The notes beneath the pieces were generated by a model. It was not told where the DNA came from, searched no databases, and saw nothing but the letters and a program-made list of their open reading frames with translations. Positions 43,399 to 55,000 of a stretch of DNA of 64,000 nt are shown in pieces. Source of the DNA: Branchipolynoe longqiensis (lineage: Eukaryota > Annelida > Polychaeta > Phyllodocida > Polynoidae). The stretch lies in contig CM059186.1 of assembly GCA_030323885.1 (NCBI GenBank), positions 148,615,810 to 148,679,809 on the forward strand, read 5' to 3'. How positions within the stretch are numbered: position 1 is the first letter of the stretch; every line of letters begins with the position of its first letter. Position numbers and translations under genes: made by a program.

Positions 43399-44095
43399 TA
43401 TTGATGCTGAGTGTCAGGCGAGGTACCAATATGTAGCAATTATATGTCATTTGTTTGACTTGGCTGTGATTCGAACTTCCTATTCAATTCAATTCAATTC
43501 TTTTATTTTAACTCCCTACCTTCCGCATGTGAAGTCTGTGCTCTACCGATTTGGCCAGAACGTCCTGTCTGGGTTCTAAGTAAAGGAGCATAGTGGTCTA
43601 ACTCATAGAACCTAGTGGTACTGACTAAATAACATGTTTGAGCCTGAAGAAAGTGCAGGCTCGTTGCGGGATGTATAGAAATCATGCACCAAAGTCAAAA
43701 TCAGATCCATAAAAAATGGACGATCTCAATGTTTATTCTATATGTTGAGATTGCGGGTGGGGATCATATTTTGGACCCATGGCTGCATGTTCTGTTCATG
43801 CTTAGCTAACTTCCACGATTTTATAGACATTGTGGCAATACAGATTGTCTAATTACAATGGACCTTATATGTATATTGGCTGCAGAAGGTTGAGTGAAAG
43901 TGGAGAAAGATAAAGTAGTCTCGTGGATATATTTTAATTATAAAACAAAAATCACGAAGAATCATCACAACTGTGATTTGAACTAGTTGCATACAGCATT
44001 CAATATCAGTAGTGTATCTCCACAGACTGAATTTACCAAGTCTATTCCAACATAGAAAAAGTCTGGAGTTTAGTGGTAAGAGGTGAGCTTTGGAT
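43399..44095. other. No gene; (AATTC)n and tRNA-like scraps
   Basis: (CAATT)n at 43484-43502. 43515-43560 contains a reversed tRNA-like segment (GTGCTCTACCGATTTGGCCA) resembling a SINE head. Nothing else is recognisable. Confidence 0.5.
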
Positions 44096-44103
44096 ACTGT
44101 ATG

Positions 44104-44618
44104 TCATCATCATCGTCATGCTGTCAGTCGCAAAGCGACAAAGGCTGCTTTCATTACTTAACCGCCACTCTCCATTTAGCTCTCTGCTGTGAGAGTGATG
44201 TCCATGAGTCGGACTTAATGTCTCTCAGCTTCAGGTTTCTCTTGATAGTATCCTTGAACTGGAGACAAGAGTGTCCTCTATTTCTCTGACCAGAAGTCAA
44301 TTGAGAATAGAGGATCTGCTTTGGTAGCCTGTCTGTTGACATCCTCATCACGTGTCCAGTCCACCAGAGGTTCTTTCTGATCAGAAGATCTTCCATAGAG
44401 GACAGCCCTGTCCGATCGAGTATTTTCTTGTTTGTCTTTTTGTCCCTCCAGGTTATCCTCAAGATCAAACACAGATGTCGAATCATGAAGGCTTGCAGCT
44501 TTTTCACCTCTCATCTGTACACTGTTCAATCCTTGGCTCCATATAGTAGTGTGGATAGCCCAATTGCACAGGAGGTCTTGTCTTTCACCTATGTGGACAC
44601 ATGATGGTTGTGCCAGAC
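44104..44618 (-). pseudogene. 3' fragment of the same LINE as 34280-36251
   Basis: The reverse frame encodes LRITWRDKKTNKKILDRTGL, LWWTGHVMRMSTDR and FKDTIKRNLKLRDI, matching the C-terminus of the first copy. It ends in the same GACGATGATGATGACAT-type tail. ACTGTATG flanks both ends (44096-44103 and 44619-44626). Strongly 5'-truncated, as usual for target-primed insertion. A frameshift separates the two overlapping frames near 44280-44300. Confidence 0.88.
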
Positions 44619-44772
44619 ACTGTATGCAAAGGGTTTGAATCCAATGTGTGCTTTACATTTAGTTTATTATTGTACTTTAAAAAAAAAAAAATTATTTAAG
44701 TTTCCTTTAACTACGCTTTAAAAAAAAATCTGGATTATGGGACCTAATGTCCAAATACCGACCCTTTTGCAA

Positions 44773-44842
44773 CAGGTTTTGTTGTTGGTACATTAGTTGT
44801 TTAAGATGGGGAAATTTCAGTCGCAGATGACTGGTCTTCCTC
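44773..44842 (-). repeat. SINE-A 3' tail fragment
   Basis: GTTGTTGGTACATTAGTTG followed by GGGGAAATTTCAG and GACTGGTCTTCCTCATTCC matches the 3' end of SINE-A. Confidence 0.8.
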
Positions 44843-44844
44843 AT

Positions 44845-45000
44845 TCCACTGCTCCTTGCCCTATCCTAGTAATGCTGAGCATCGGACTGGGAAGTGACAA
44901 GTATCAATTTTAAAGTCATTGGTTTGACTCGACCAGGATTCGAACCCACGATCCCACGATCTACCAACACAGGAGACGGATGCTCTAACTCATTTGGCCA
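44845..45000 (-). mobile_element. SINE-B copy, head and body, reverse
   Basis: Runs from CCTTGCCCTATCCTAGTAAT to a tRNA-like head (ATTCGAACCCACGATCCC, CTCTAACTCATTTGGCCAT). Confidence 0.85.
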
Positions 45001-45001
45001 T

Positions 45002-45295
45002 CCCGTGTGGTTGTTGTTGTATGTTGTTGTTTTATGTCCTATCAACATCTAAGGTCATATCAGGAAGGGTACCGACTTGTCACAGTGCATCCTCATGCCA
45101 ACTTTATAGTGCTGCCACACTGGGAAATCAGGCCGCTGGTACCATGACCCAATATCCCACTCAGTCACATTATCCTCACACTGAGCTAACCAGTCCTTGC
45201 CCTATCCTATTAATGCCGAGCCCCAGGCTAGGAAGCGACAAGTATAACTTTTTAAGTCATTGGTTTGACTTGACCAGGGTCCGAACCCATTTTGC
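45002..45295 (-). mobile_element. SINE-B copy, tail and body, reverse
   Basis: GTTGTTTTATGTCCTATCAAC to GACTTGACCAGGGTCCGAAC; the tRNA head is truncated by what follows. Confidence 0.85.
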
Positions 45296-45427
45296 AACAG
45301 TTACCGACGTCATGTTTACGGGACATCCCGACGTCGGCGCGACACCACTTTGTAGCTGGGTACACACCAAAAAGCTGCTGACCCTGTGCATGTACTCCCC
45401 ATCCCCTTCCACTCGGGCCAAACACAA

Positions 45428-45897
45428 GGGCCGTATTCGATTAACACGACTCGGGTGACTTGGGTCACCTGAGTTGCTAGAATTTCAAATCGAACACCGT
45501 GAGTGGAGTCGGCAAATACACGTGCAGTGTTAAAAAAGTCCCAAACCCAGTAACCCACCTCTTGGCTGGGGTTTGCTAGGAAAGATGACATCGCATCTGT
45601 GCTGGTACCATCCTGCAGGATAATAGGTACCAGTCCTACATGTTTTTTTTTGGTAATAACACAGATTAATGAAATAGAAATATAACTAAACTATGCAATC
45701 ATAGAATACTTTAAATCCTATTTTGCTGTAGCTATATCGGTTATTAAAAAAAAGAAAACAGTTTTGGATTAAGCCCCAATTGTTGCCACCCCGAGCTTGG
45801 AGAAGCGTATTCGATTATTCGACCCGAGTCTGTAGGATGTGCGCATGCGCCAAAAAGTGGCTCGGGTTACCCGAGTTGATTAATCGATTACGCCCAA
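45428..45897. mobile_element. MITE family 4, CGTATTCGATTAA ends
   Basis: GGGCCGTATTCGATTAACACG at the left faces CGAGTTGATTAATCGATTACG at the right. ACTCGGGTGACTTGGGTCACC just inside is itself palindromic. A partial relative is at 48731-48935 with the shared core CCAGTAACCCACCTCTTGGC. Confidence 0.8.
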
Positions 45898-46001
45898 GGG
45901 AGCACACGCAGTGGTAGCGCGCAAAGAGTGGTCAGTGTGCGTATGTGTGTGTGTGGTGCAATGGTGAGGCAATAATTAGGTTCCGGTGCATACGCGCAGG
46001 T

Positions 46002-46193
46002 GTGTATGTGTGTGTGTGTGTGTGTGAGGGTGAAAATGGTTAATAATTAATGTCTGACAGAGAGAGAGAGGGGGAGGGACAGACAGATAGACAGACATAC
46101 ATACAGACAGACAGACAGACATACATACGTACATACATACATACATACATACATACATACATACATACATACATACATACATACATACATACA
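46002..46193. repeat. (GT)n, (GACA)n and (ACAT)n microsatellites
   Basis: GT run 46002-46027, GACAGACA/GATAGACA 46079-46120 and a long ACAT run to 46193, then a G-run at 46197-46214. Reverse frames rich in CMYV are artefacts. 46270-46520 shows no gene. Confidence 0.95.
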
Positions 46194-46524
46194 GTTGGGG
46201 GTGGGGGGGGGGGGGTTGTAGGGCCATGGGGTAGGGGGAATGGAACCATAGTTCGGGCCCTGTGAAACAGTCCTTCTTCATGGACCAGCGAACCCTATCC
46301 CAAAAGAGGCGTATTTACTATTTCCACCACCAAGTCACCATATGACGGCAATGGGTGAATATAATGCTATGTGTAAGCAACTCACTGTGCAAGATGCTCA
46401 GTGGAACCACTTTGCAGTGGGCTCAGAGGAAAAGGTGATATGTTTATATAAATAGGGCATTTCCACGACGAAGCTACCATCTGATGGATGCTCACGGTGC
46501 ATGCTTTGCGAAGAAAGCTGCATG

Positions 46525-46815
46525 TGGCGTTCTCTGTGGCGGAGTGGTTAGAGTGTCTGACTTTTTTCTAGGTCAGATTTCTAATCTGAGAGTCAGTGGT
46601 TCGATTCCCTGTGGCCCCAGGTCTGCCAATTTGGATTTCCACTGCTGTGTATAACTTACAGCGTCATCAAAGGCCGGTTGCTCTCATACCATGTCTATGT
46701 GGTGTGGGAGGTTAAAAATCCCTTGGGTCGGTAAAAGTGTAGGCTCGGGTTTTCTATCGACCAGCAGTGGAGAGGGGAAGACCAGTCGTCTGTGACTGGG
46801 ATTTCCCCTGCTTGG
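46525..46815 (+). mobile_element. SINE-A, reference copy
   Basis: A box TGGCGGAGTGGT (46537-46548) and B box GGTTCGATTCC (46598-46608), then body CCAATTTGGATTTCCACTGC, AACTTACAGCGTCATCAAAG, TTAAAAATCCCTTGGGTCGG and a GTACCAACAACAAA tail. Confidence 0.92.
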
Positions 46816-47097
46816 GACAACTAATGTACCAACAACAAAAATGACGACAAAAATGAGAGACAAATAAGTGTTCACACTTCCTGTCTACCATTCGCTATAT
46901 CGCTATATGTGGATGATAGTAGGTGGCCGGGGTGGGTGGGGGATATGGACTGCGAGCACGTGTTTGTGTTTGTGTATGTGTACCTGCGTGCGTGCATGTG
47001 CGTGTGTGTGTGTGTATGCGTGTGCGTGTAGACTCAACGCGTGTATTGTATTGGGTAGGCAATTACCCAACTGTGTTACTCATGGATTTCGGGTTGT

Positions 47098-47250
47098 TTG
47101 TTGGGGTTTTACATCCTAACAACATTATGGGAATATGAGGACGAGGGATTTGTGTTTATTGTTTTGGCGGTTTTACGTCCCGGCAACAGATAAGATCATA
47201 TCGGGACGGGTACTGACAGTGTGCACTCATTGCGACTTTATAGTGCTACG
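47098..47250 (-). repeat. SINE-B tail copies, reverse
   Basis: Two tail starts (TTGGGGTTTTACATCC at 47100 and GGCGGTTTTACGTCCCGGC at 47165) followed by TATCGGGACGGGTACTGACAG. The second ends at TATAGTGCTAC where a MITE begins. Confidence 0.75.
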
Positions 47251-47252
47251 GT

Positions 47253-47509
47253 GTCGCCAGCTAATGCGTGAATAGCTATATACCTGTAACACTTACGTCG
47301 GAAGACCAGTGCTAGGGCACTGACAAAAGATATACATGTATATGCATACAAATCATTTACCAATAACAAATTTGTAATCGGAAGTATAGCCATAGCGGGA
47401 TAATAACCACAGAAGTCAGTATGGTTGGTTGCAGATGTTGCGTTCATTACACACCTAGGCATATATTCACAGACACACAGGTATAGGTATTCACGCATTA
47501 GCTGGCGAC
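47253..47509. mobile_element. MITE family 8, 257 bp
   Basis: GTCGCCAGCTAATGCGTGAAT (47253 on) is perfectly inverted as ATTCACGCATTAGCTGGCGAC (to 47509), and the similarity continues inward to the ACCTGT/ACAGGT words, about 35 bp with few differences. Confidence 0.88.
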
Positions 47510-47615
<106 letters not shown>

Positions 47616-47663
47616 ATAAAAAGATAAGGATATATATGAAGAGAGAATGCTATATGAGGAATT

Positions 47664-47876
47664 CAGGTGCAAAACCCTGTAAATGTCGATCCAAAAATTG
47701 AGATAAACATTGGAGTCAAACTTTCGAAAGGTTCATTTTTGACATTACTATTTATTTGTTCATTGCTCCATAACCATTTCATCACAAGCAAAGCGGAATT
47801 AATGATAATTACCTTCACATACATTACAAAAATTAAATACAATTTTTGGATTGGTGTTTACAGGGTTTTGTGCCTT
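47664..47876. mobile_element. MITE family 9, 213 bp
   Basis: AGGTGCAAAACCCTGTAAATG faces TTTACAGGGTTTTGTGCCTT; inside, ATCCAAAAATT faces AATTTTTGGAT. Terminal repeats are about 33 bp with several mismatches. AATT occurs near both flanks. Confidence 0.82.
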
Positions 47877-47883
47877 AATTATT

Positions 47884-47893
47884 CACACACACG

Positions 47894-47978
<85 letters not shown>
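47884..47978. repeat. (CA)n then (TA)n microsatellite
   Basis: Short CACA run followed by TATATA, immediately after MITE 9. Confidence 0.95.
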
Positions 47979-47980
<2 letters not shown>

Positions 47981-47989
47981 GGATGGGTT

Positions 47990-48300
47990 ACAGATTCTGT
48001 ATCCCGTGCTGGTAGATCGTGGGATCGTGGGTTCGAACCCTGGTCGAGTCAAACCAATGACTTAAAAATTGACACTTGTTGTTTCCTAGCCTGGCACTTG
48101 GCATTATTAGGTTAGGGGAAGGACTGGTTGGCTCAGTGTCAGGATACTGTGACTGTTCAAGTGGGATATCAGGTCATGGTGCTGGCGGCCTGGTCTTCCA
48201 GTGGGGCAGCACTATAAACTCGCCATGAGTGTGCACTGTGACAAGTCGGTGATATGACCTTAGATGTTGCTAGAACATAAAACAACAACAAACAAACAAT
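47990..48300 (+). mobile_element. SINE-B copy
   Basis: Head with GTGGGTTCGAACCCTGGTC, body AAACCAATGACTTAAAAATTG, GGGGCAGCACTATAAACTCG and tail GTTGCTAGAACATAAAACAAC followed by AACAAACAAAC. Close to consensus. Confidence 0.88.
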
Positions 48301-48330
48301 CTGTGTCTGTTTCGATTCTCAATGGGTTTA

Positions 48331-48728
48331 AGCTAAGATTCCATATACGCGGTATGCGGCATGTGGCAGTATGCAGCATAGATACCCATGCTGACCTCCA
48401 ATAGTCGATGTCTTCTTTTTGTGTTGTGGGGGGGGGGGATGTAACAACAACCCCCCCCCCCAAAAAAAAGATACCCATTCCATTTTTGGAGTTTTTTGCT
48501 CCAAATTTGTGAAGGAAAGTCAAAGTTACTATTGTTTTCTATGGCAAACGCAGCAGCATTCGCATTCACACTGGTCGGTCCATGGGTCGATCCATTTGCG
48601 GCATTCGCATTCGCATTCGCATTCACATTCACATTCACATTCGGACATATGGAAGTATATGCTTTTCCATTTTTACCGCATTCGTATTCGCATTTGCATA
48701 CGCATACCACGTATATGGAATCTTAGCT
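48331..48728. mobile_element. MITE family 5, copy 2, TTA target duplication
   Basis: AGCTAAGATTCCATATACGC and its inverse ATATGGAATCTTAGCT, with TTA on both sides (48328-48330 and 48729-48731). The left subterminal zone has GCGGCATGTGGC, the right has GCATTC arrays (48600-48640). A G-run and a C-run face each other near 48428-48465. Confidence 0.9.
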
Positions 48729-48730
48729 TT

Positions 48731-48935
48731 AAAGTCTACGCTCGGAGTTTTGCGCATGCGCGTATGGAGTTTAAAAACCGCGAGTGGAGTTGAAAAAAAC
48801 ACGTGCCGTATGTAAAAAGTCCAGACCCCAGTAACCCACCTCTTGGCTGGGGTTGGCTAGGAGCGATGACGTCACATTTGTATGTCAAAAAGTCGCTCGG
48901 GTCCCCCGAGTCGATTAATCGAATACGCTGAAATG
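48731..48935. mobile_element. MITE family 4, partial copy
   Basis: Shares CCAGTAACCCACCTCTTGGC and the right end CCGAGTCGATTAATCGAATACG with 45428-45897; the left end is poorly defined. Confidence 0.65.
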
Positions 48936-49767
48936 GCGTTCGATTTTGACGCATGCGCAGAACCCCGAGCGAAGACTAAATCCATTGAGAATTTAAACTG
49001 CGACACCGGCTCCACTATGTAAAGAACGTCTTCACACCATGAGTACTGTAATGTAACTGTCTTTATTTAGAACCTTCTGTAGTGACATCACTCTGTGCCA
49101 CACTGGGGGTGTTCGGATAACAACACAACTGGAAGACACATACATTACATCTCCCTTTCAATGGAACAGAGGAACAAAATTGAATGGTAACATTTTGTAT
49201 ATATAAACTACCATCGATAGCAACAGGTCCTTCTCGTGTTATTATAACTAATGTCATAACGCCATATCCCCCTCTTTAAAATAATTCCTATCGATAACAG
49301 AATGGTACCAGGTATTGCGAGGATAAAATGCCATGCTAAAATTTACTAACATTCCAGAACAATGTAAATGGCATTGTACATGAAGACCTAATACATATAG
49401 AGATATTATACATACTATGTTTAAGAAGAGAACCCTGAAACATGTAAATGGGAAACTATCGAATGTAGCCCATCATACAAAAACACGACCCATAAAGTAA
49501 TACAACGAGTACATAGTCAGGGTCAGTTGTCACTTCTTAAATGTAGACTTATTTTGTCTCTTCTTCATATGACCTGAACAACGAGCGTATTATTACGTAA
49601 TGTTGTATGCAATTCATAACTGAACATAACAAGGCACTTGCTAGGCAGAACAGAAAGTGGCATATCAACAACAGTAAACGACTTATATAACATATGAGAC
49701 TCAAATATTCAATATAGTATTTCATGAACAACATTTCCCAAAATGTTCAAATTAAACTCATGCTTCA

Positions 49768-50620
49768 TATAACAATTTCATCTGTGAACATTTCGTCATA
49801 TTTGTTTGTTTGTTTATAAAAGCATTGAGTCAAAATTCATTTGATAACATCTTTGACATCCAAGACAATTTAAAAGCATGTATAAACATAAACATACAAA
49901 ATGCATACACAGCTGGCTGCATGTGTCGTTTCTTATATTATCATGCGTTGTGTCCATTCATTGTTCGAACTTAAGTATCTGACGTTACCAATTATTGTAC
50001 AGCTTTTCCAGCATGTTACTTATTTAACTATAACAATTTCAACCGTGAACATTCTTTTATGTTTGCTTAATAAGCATTGAGTCAACATATATAGTCAAGA
50101 ACATCCATGACATGAAGAGCATCTAAACATAGCATTTATAAAAACATACAAAATGCATACTCAGTTGACTTCATGTGTCGTTTCTTATGTTTGCATGAGT
50201 TGTGTCCATTCTTTGTTTGACCTTAACTATGTGTCGTTATTAATTATTGTACTGCTTTTCTGGCATGTCAGTTATTTAATTATAACAATTGCATCAGTGA
50301 ACATTTTTTTGTTTGTTTGTTTAATAAGTATTGAGTGAATATTTATTGGATAACATCTATGACATGTAAGACAATTTAAAGCATTTATACCAACACACAA
50401 AATGTATACTTAGTTAGCTTCATGTGTCGTTTCTTATCCTTGCATGTGTTGTGTCCATTCTTTATTTGACCTTAATCATGTGTCATTCTTACTGTACTGC
50501 TTTTCTAGCATGTCACTTGCTTAATTAGTACAATTGCATCAGTGAACATTACCTACAATAACAGTAATGAGTCAACAGCTATTTGACACGATCTATGACA
50601 AGTACGACAACTATATTTTC
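49768..50620. repeat. Tandem repeat, about 3.5 units of 245-262 bp
   Basis: Units start at ACAATTTCATCTGTGAACAT and variants near 49769, 50031, 50283 and 50528. Shared words include TAAGCATTGAGTCAA, ACATACAAAATGCATAC and TCATGTGTCGTTTCTTAT. Lies in the middle of the small LTR element. Confidence 0.85.
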
Positions 50621-50829
50621 ATGTCGATGTTAATGATATAATTATACATTTTAAATAATTGTTTCTTTACCTTGTATTGTCTCATAATCCATCTTATGTC
50701 AATTCACAATTCATAATAAGTCACATTTAATGTTCTTCACGTGCCTCAAGTGGCCTGGCGTCCAGTGCTTTCTTCCCGGCGCTCCGTGTTTACTTCTCGA
50801 TGAATCTCATTGCCTTGCCTGTTGCTTGC

Positions 50830-51185
50830 CTGTTGCCTTGCGCGTCTTCATTCTGGCTGTTTTCATTAGAGCCGTTCGTTTCCACCGACGATTCGTACAT
50901 CCGTGCTTCTTGGCATCCGTGCATCCATGTCTGTTCGTTTAGGCAGCTGTGCATCTGTGTGCCATCTTCTCAGGCATCTGTGCATTGTATTGTCTTTTAT
51001 TCACTATAACCATTGGCAATGGCATGACGTCCTGCGCGTCATCATTCCGGCCGTTTTCATTACAGCCGTTCGTTTCCGCCGATGATCTGTACATCCATGC
51101 TTCTTGGCATCTGTGCAGTCGTGTCTGTGCCTCTAGGCATCCGTGCATCTGTGTGCCATCTTCTCAGGCATCTGTGGATCGTATT
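50830..51185. repeat. Two-unit tandem repeat of about 180 bp
   Basis: GCGCGTCTTCATTCTGGC... and GCGCGTCATCATTCCGGC... start similar units containing AGCCGTTCGTTTCC and GTGCCATCTTCTCAGGCATC. Short frames over both encode similar peptides, but this reflects the DNA repeat; I see no protein family. Confidence 0.8.
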
Positions 51186-51600
51186 GTCACCCGTCACAAT
51201 AAAGTCTGTGCAGGTTTTGTTGGCGCCCGGGGAGTGGATGCCTGGCGCGCTGCAGCTACTTCAACATGAAGTTCAAACAAGTGGTACCTTCTCTATGACC
51301 AGGGTGTCGATCCTGGTAAAATGAACTTGTATTATATGTTGGTTGGTGCCCGGGGTGTCGTGGCCCGGTATCCACCAGAAGCAATGGGCCTGAAAGCACC
51401 ATTGCCTCCACATCTGACACCATGTAAAGAATGTCTTCACACCATGAGTACTGTAATGTAACTGTCTTTATTTAGAACCTTCTGTAGTGACATCACTCTG
51501 TGCCACACTGGGGGTGTTCGGATAACAACACAACTGGAAGACACATACATTACACACTACACCACCACAAACAGCAGTCACACAATCCCACTGCGCCGGT

Positions 51601-52095
51601 GTCGCAGTTTGAGCGCCCTCCCAGTTTGAGCGCCCTGCCAGTAGTTGTATACTCTTTTTTGTAAAATAGATTTAAAAGCTTTCATTGGATCGATTAAAAA
51701 TATCTTAATGCGCAATTGAAGAGGAAGATCTGAAGTATTTAATGTAACCTAAGAGCAATTTACTCTGAAAGTATTATAAACAGATAATAGTGAAAGTTGG
51801 GATATTCTGAGTGTCAGTGCCAGTGTTAGCCTTACCAGATCATGGCCTCAAAAACTATGTTCGCAAAATAAATTCAAGAACTTCCAATTGGCTGATAAAA
51901 AAAAAGCTGAATGTGTAATTGCAGAGAAAGATCTGAACTGTTTAATAGAAACAAGAGAAATTTGCTTTCAAAGCACCAACAATCACAAATTACTGTGATA
52001 GTTAGGGTGGTTTTAATGTTGTCTCTATCCGCGCATGCGCAGAAGCAACAGAAGGGCGCTCAAACTGGCAGGGCGCTCAAACTGCCACAGCGGTC
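51601..52095. mobile_element. MITE family 10, AGTTTGAGCGCCCT ends
   Basis: Left GTCGCAGTTTGAGCGCCCTC is followed by a second CAGTTTGAGCGCCCTGCC. The right side has the same pair inverted. The interior is a diverged direct repeat (51662-51772 and 51867-51980: GAAGATCTGAA, GCAATTTACT/GAAATTTGCT). Confidence 0.8.
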
Positions 52096-55000
52096 CCCTG
52101 CGCGTCGGCCGCGCTTGGACCTGGACCACACCCATCACCTCTCACCACTCAGTCTTGTCGTCTGCGCAGTGACGATAGTCTTTGGCTTCACCACACCTTC
52201 TTGTCTACCCTGTCAACCCCCACCATATATAACTTGCAATAGACAACAGGCGATTCTGAGAATATAAATGTGAGCATATAACATTTACATTATTAAAAAA
52301 AAAGTCACACCTTGTCTGGCCCTTATGTGATAAAAGACCTTTAGTTCACATGTGACGTCACAAACAGGTCTGACGTCATAACCAATCAGTTCCTCCCTTT
52401 TCCAATGCAAGTAGTAGGAATCAACTATATGTATATCTTTATTCACATTGTTTCTATTTACGTGTAGTTGATGGTGGAATTTAGTAAAAATTAAAGCTCA
52501 AATCAGGTGCTATAGGGCTTTCACCATTTTACCAGCTAAGCTATTATTTGAAAAGCCCGGATGTGCTGCTCATAAATGACGTACGGACCTACCACAACGT
52601 CCGTCCGCCATTTTCCTTCCCTTTACAAAGAAGCCCAGTGGTACAAAACATTCAGGAATACACCCGCTAGGAGGCTATCTGGATATTTTGAAGAACCTAG
52701 GTCAATGGTTACATTGTCCATGGTTAGGTGAGTGTCCTGATTTTATTTTATAACACCCTGTAAGGGACCACAGCAAGGGGAAAACACTGGCGTTACTCGC
52801 GCGGTGAACAGGTCATGGCGGAATGTCACCGAATGAATGTGTGCCATGTGTTGATATCGAGTGGACGAGGAACGTTCGACTTGACAAACACGCCCAATTA
52901 ATTGCAACCATCCCACATCCCAATGATATCCCGTTATTTTTTAACTTCTATTATAGCGATTGTCAAAATTAGTGTATTATCAACTAGATTCGGCGCAATG
53001 TTGATGTTTTTCGGTCACCGACAGTCGCGCAATGTGGCTTCAGCTCAGCGGAGCCACATTGACTTCGAAAGAAAACAAAACATTACGCGTGCCAATCATT
53101 TGGATATATATACATCATATGATACCGACTCTGTTCCTGTTTTGTCAACACATTCTAGAGGTACATGTTCATATTTATTATGACTGTTTAGTCTCGACAT
53201 GAAAAATTGGGGTTGTGTGCAGTAGAACTAGAAGCAGTGTAGCCTGTAGGATGTGTGGGACCGTTGCTAGTCTACCCGCCCGTCTACTCGCCGCTGCGGC
53301 CCCTAGTCCCCTCACTGGCCTCGGCCCAGAACTGGCTGGTGTAGCGCTTGTCCCGTGTGGCTTCAATGAAATAAGAGTTGTGTCGTCTCTCTCAAATTGG
53401 AACACGGGTATCCGTGAGTAGTAAAAATTAGTATTTATCCATGTTAATGCACTGGTGTAAATTTGAATTCTTGCTGTGTAGTCATCGCGAGAACCGCTAG
53501 TTTTAAGTTAGCTCGGACACCCATCGCGGTGCTGTCAAGTGCACTGTCATTGCGTACACACAAACTTGACGCTACTGTCACTGTGCCAGTGGCCTAAGTA
53601 TACTAGTAATAGTATAGTCAGTAGCAGGTTTGTGCAAATATGTGAAGGCTGCACGCCTTAGAAGAAATACATATGGACGGTGGCACATACGTAATGTTTA
53701 CCGTGAGAATAGTTTAAAGGATTACTCGTTCTATCAGTTTGAGCTTACACGATGCTAACAATGTAGTATGACTGTAGTGGGAATCATATAAATTTACTAA
53801 ATATGAAAGAGTTTCGTAATGCCCAATGGGATGAATCACAAAATGGTTAGAAGATTTGTCTGGTTTAGGTGGGAGTACCTTGCCATCTCACTGGTTTGCT
53901 CTTGATTTACACAGCTCGTGAGATATAGTACTAGTAGCAGATATGCCTACTCGAAGTCAATTACTACCTTCTAACCTTGCTTAGCAGCCACCGGTATCGT
54001 TTCACGCGGATATTTTTAAGTCTCTAACTAAGCCTACTGATAGGGAGTTCAGACAGAAAAATGAACTTTTAAATAGCAGAGCTAAATGTGATTTCGTGGA
54101 AAGAGCCTTCTCCAAGGAAGAAAATGGTACAATTCTTTTTTAAATTGGTCAAGCCATTCATTTTCTATGACTACTTTAATATCTGAAAAATAGGCCTTAC
54201 AGGGGAATAGTCAATGGGATAATGTGAGGCCTTTCTTCACAACAAGAGACCAGACTGGGAAACAAATTTATAATTTATTTACATCATTTAGAGTATTGTA
54301 TCACACTGGTTGAGTATTACCATTTATTTGACATTAACCATAAGTACTATACAGTAAGTCGGTATTGTTAATATTTAACTTTCACAAAGAACTACACACG
54401 CACATGTTATTTATTCACATTTCAAGGTTCCGGGTTCGAATCAACCGAATACCTCTAACACCCAGCCGATATGAAACAGAGGGTGGGAGGGTGGGGAAAA
54501 AGCTGGTAGGTGTGCACTGTCTGACTGTCAGAAGCAAAGTGAGTGATCTATGCAGAGAGTTCAAAATGTTAGTTTAAAGATGTTCTATAGGTTTCCTTGG
54601 ATATCACTTTGAAATTTGATATGAATGCTTAGAAACATGTATGTGCTTACACTACCAAGCCTAGAAACCCAATGCACCATCCCAGGATCACAGACTTTGA
54701 GATGAGTGATTATGGTGACGCATTTTGAACTTGTTTACTTTACTTGGCAACCCCATGTTGAATCAATTTCAAAGGTTCACACGCTATGTTATGAATTACC
54801 CATGTTATGATATAACATGCACAATTGCAATGTTTCCTGTTCAAAATATCATAGCTTTGTCGATTCCAATCTGACCAGCGTTTAATTCCGGAACTTTATA
54901 GACTTCAAACTGCTGAATCCAAATCTCGTGTCCGTTTTTGAAAATTGTAAATATTAATTGCCTAATGTAGGTGATTTTATGTTAATTATACAGGTTATTG

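Larger units (their letters stand above)
49018..51554 (-). mobile_element. Small non-autonomous LTR retrotransposon, 2.5 kb
   Basis: The 132-bp LTRs (49018-49149 and 51423-51554) run TGTAAAGAA to ACATTACA and differ at about one base. CACTA is duplicated at both outer sides (49013-49017 and 51555-51559). TGGTGTCAG (reverse of 51414-51422) next to the right LTR is the same primer-site start as in gypsy copy 2; a purine-rich GAAAGGGAGA lies inside the left LTR. No gag or pol is recognisable. The interior is tandem repeats. A recent insertion of a TRIM/LARD-type element. Confidence 0.93.

Noticed and set aside
46040..46281. Cys/Met/Tyr/Val repeat peptides
   Set aside because: (ACAT)n microsatellite.
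50730..51269. Possible small secreted proteins with Cys-rich repeats
   Set aside because: The peptides repeat because the DNA is a two-unit tandem repeat inside a non-coding LTR element; no consistent signal peptide or family match.
53178..53421. A host gene exon with Ala/Pro-rich peptide
   Set aside because: Frames on both strands are open over the same short GC-rich patch, and no splice-joined partner was found.
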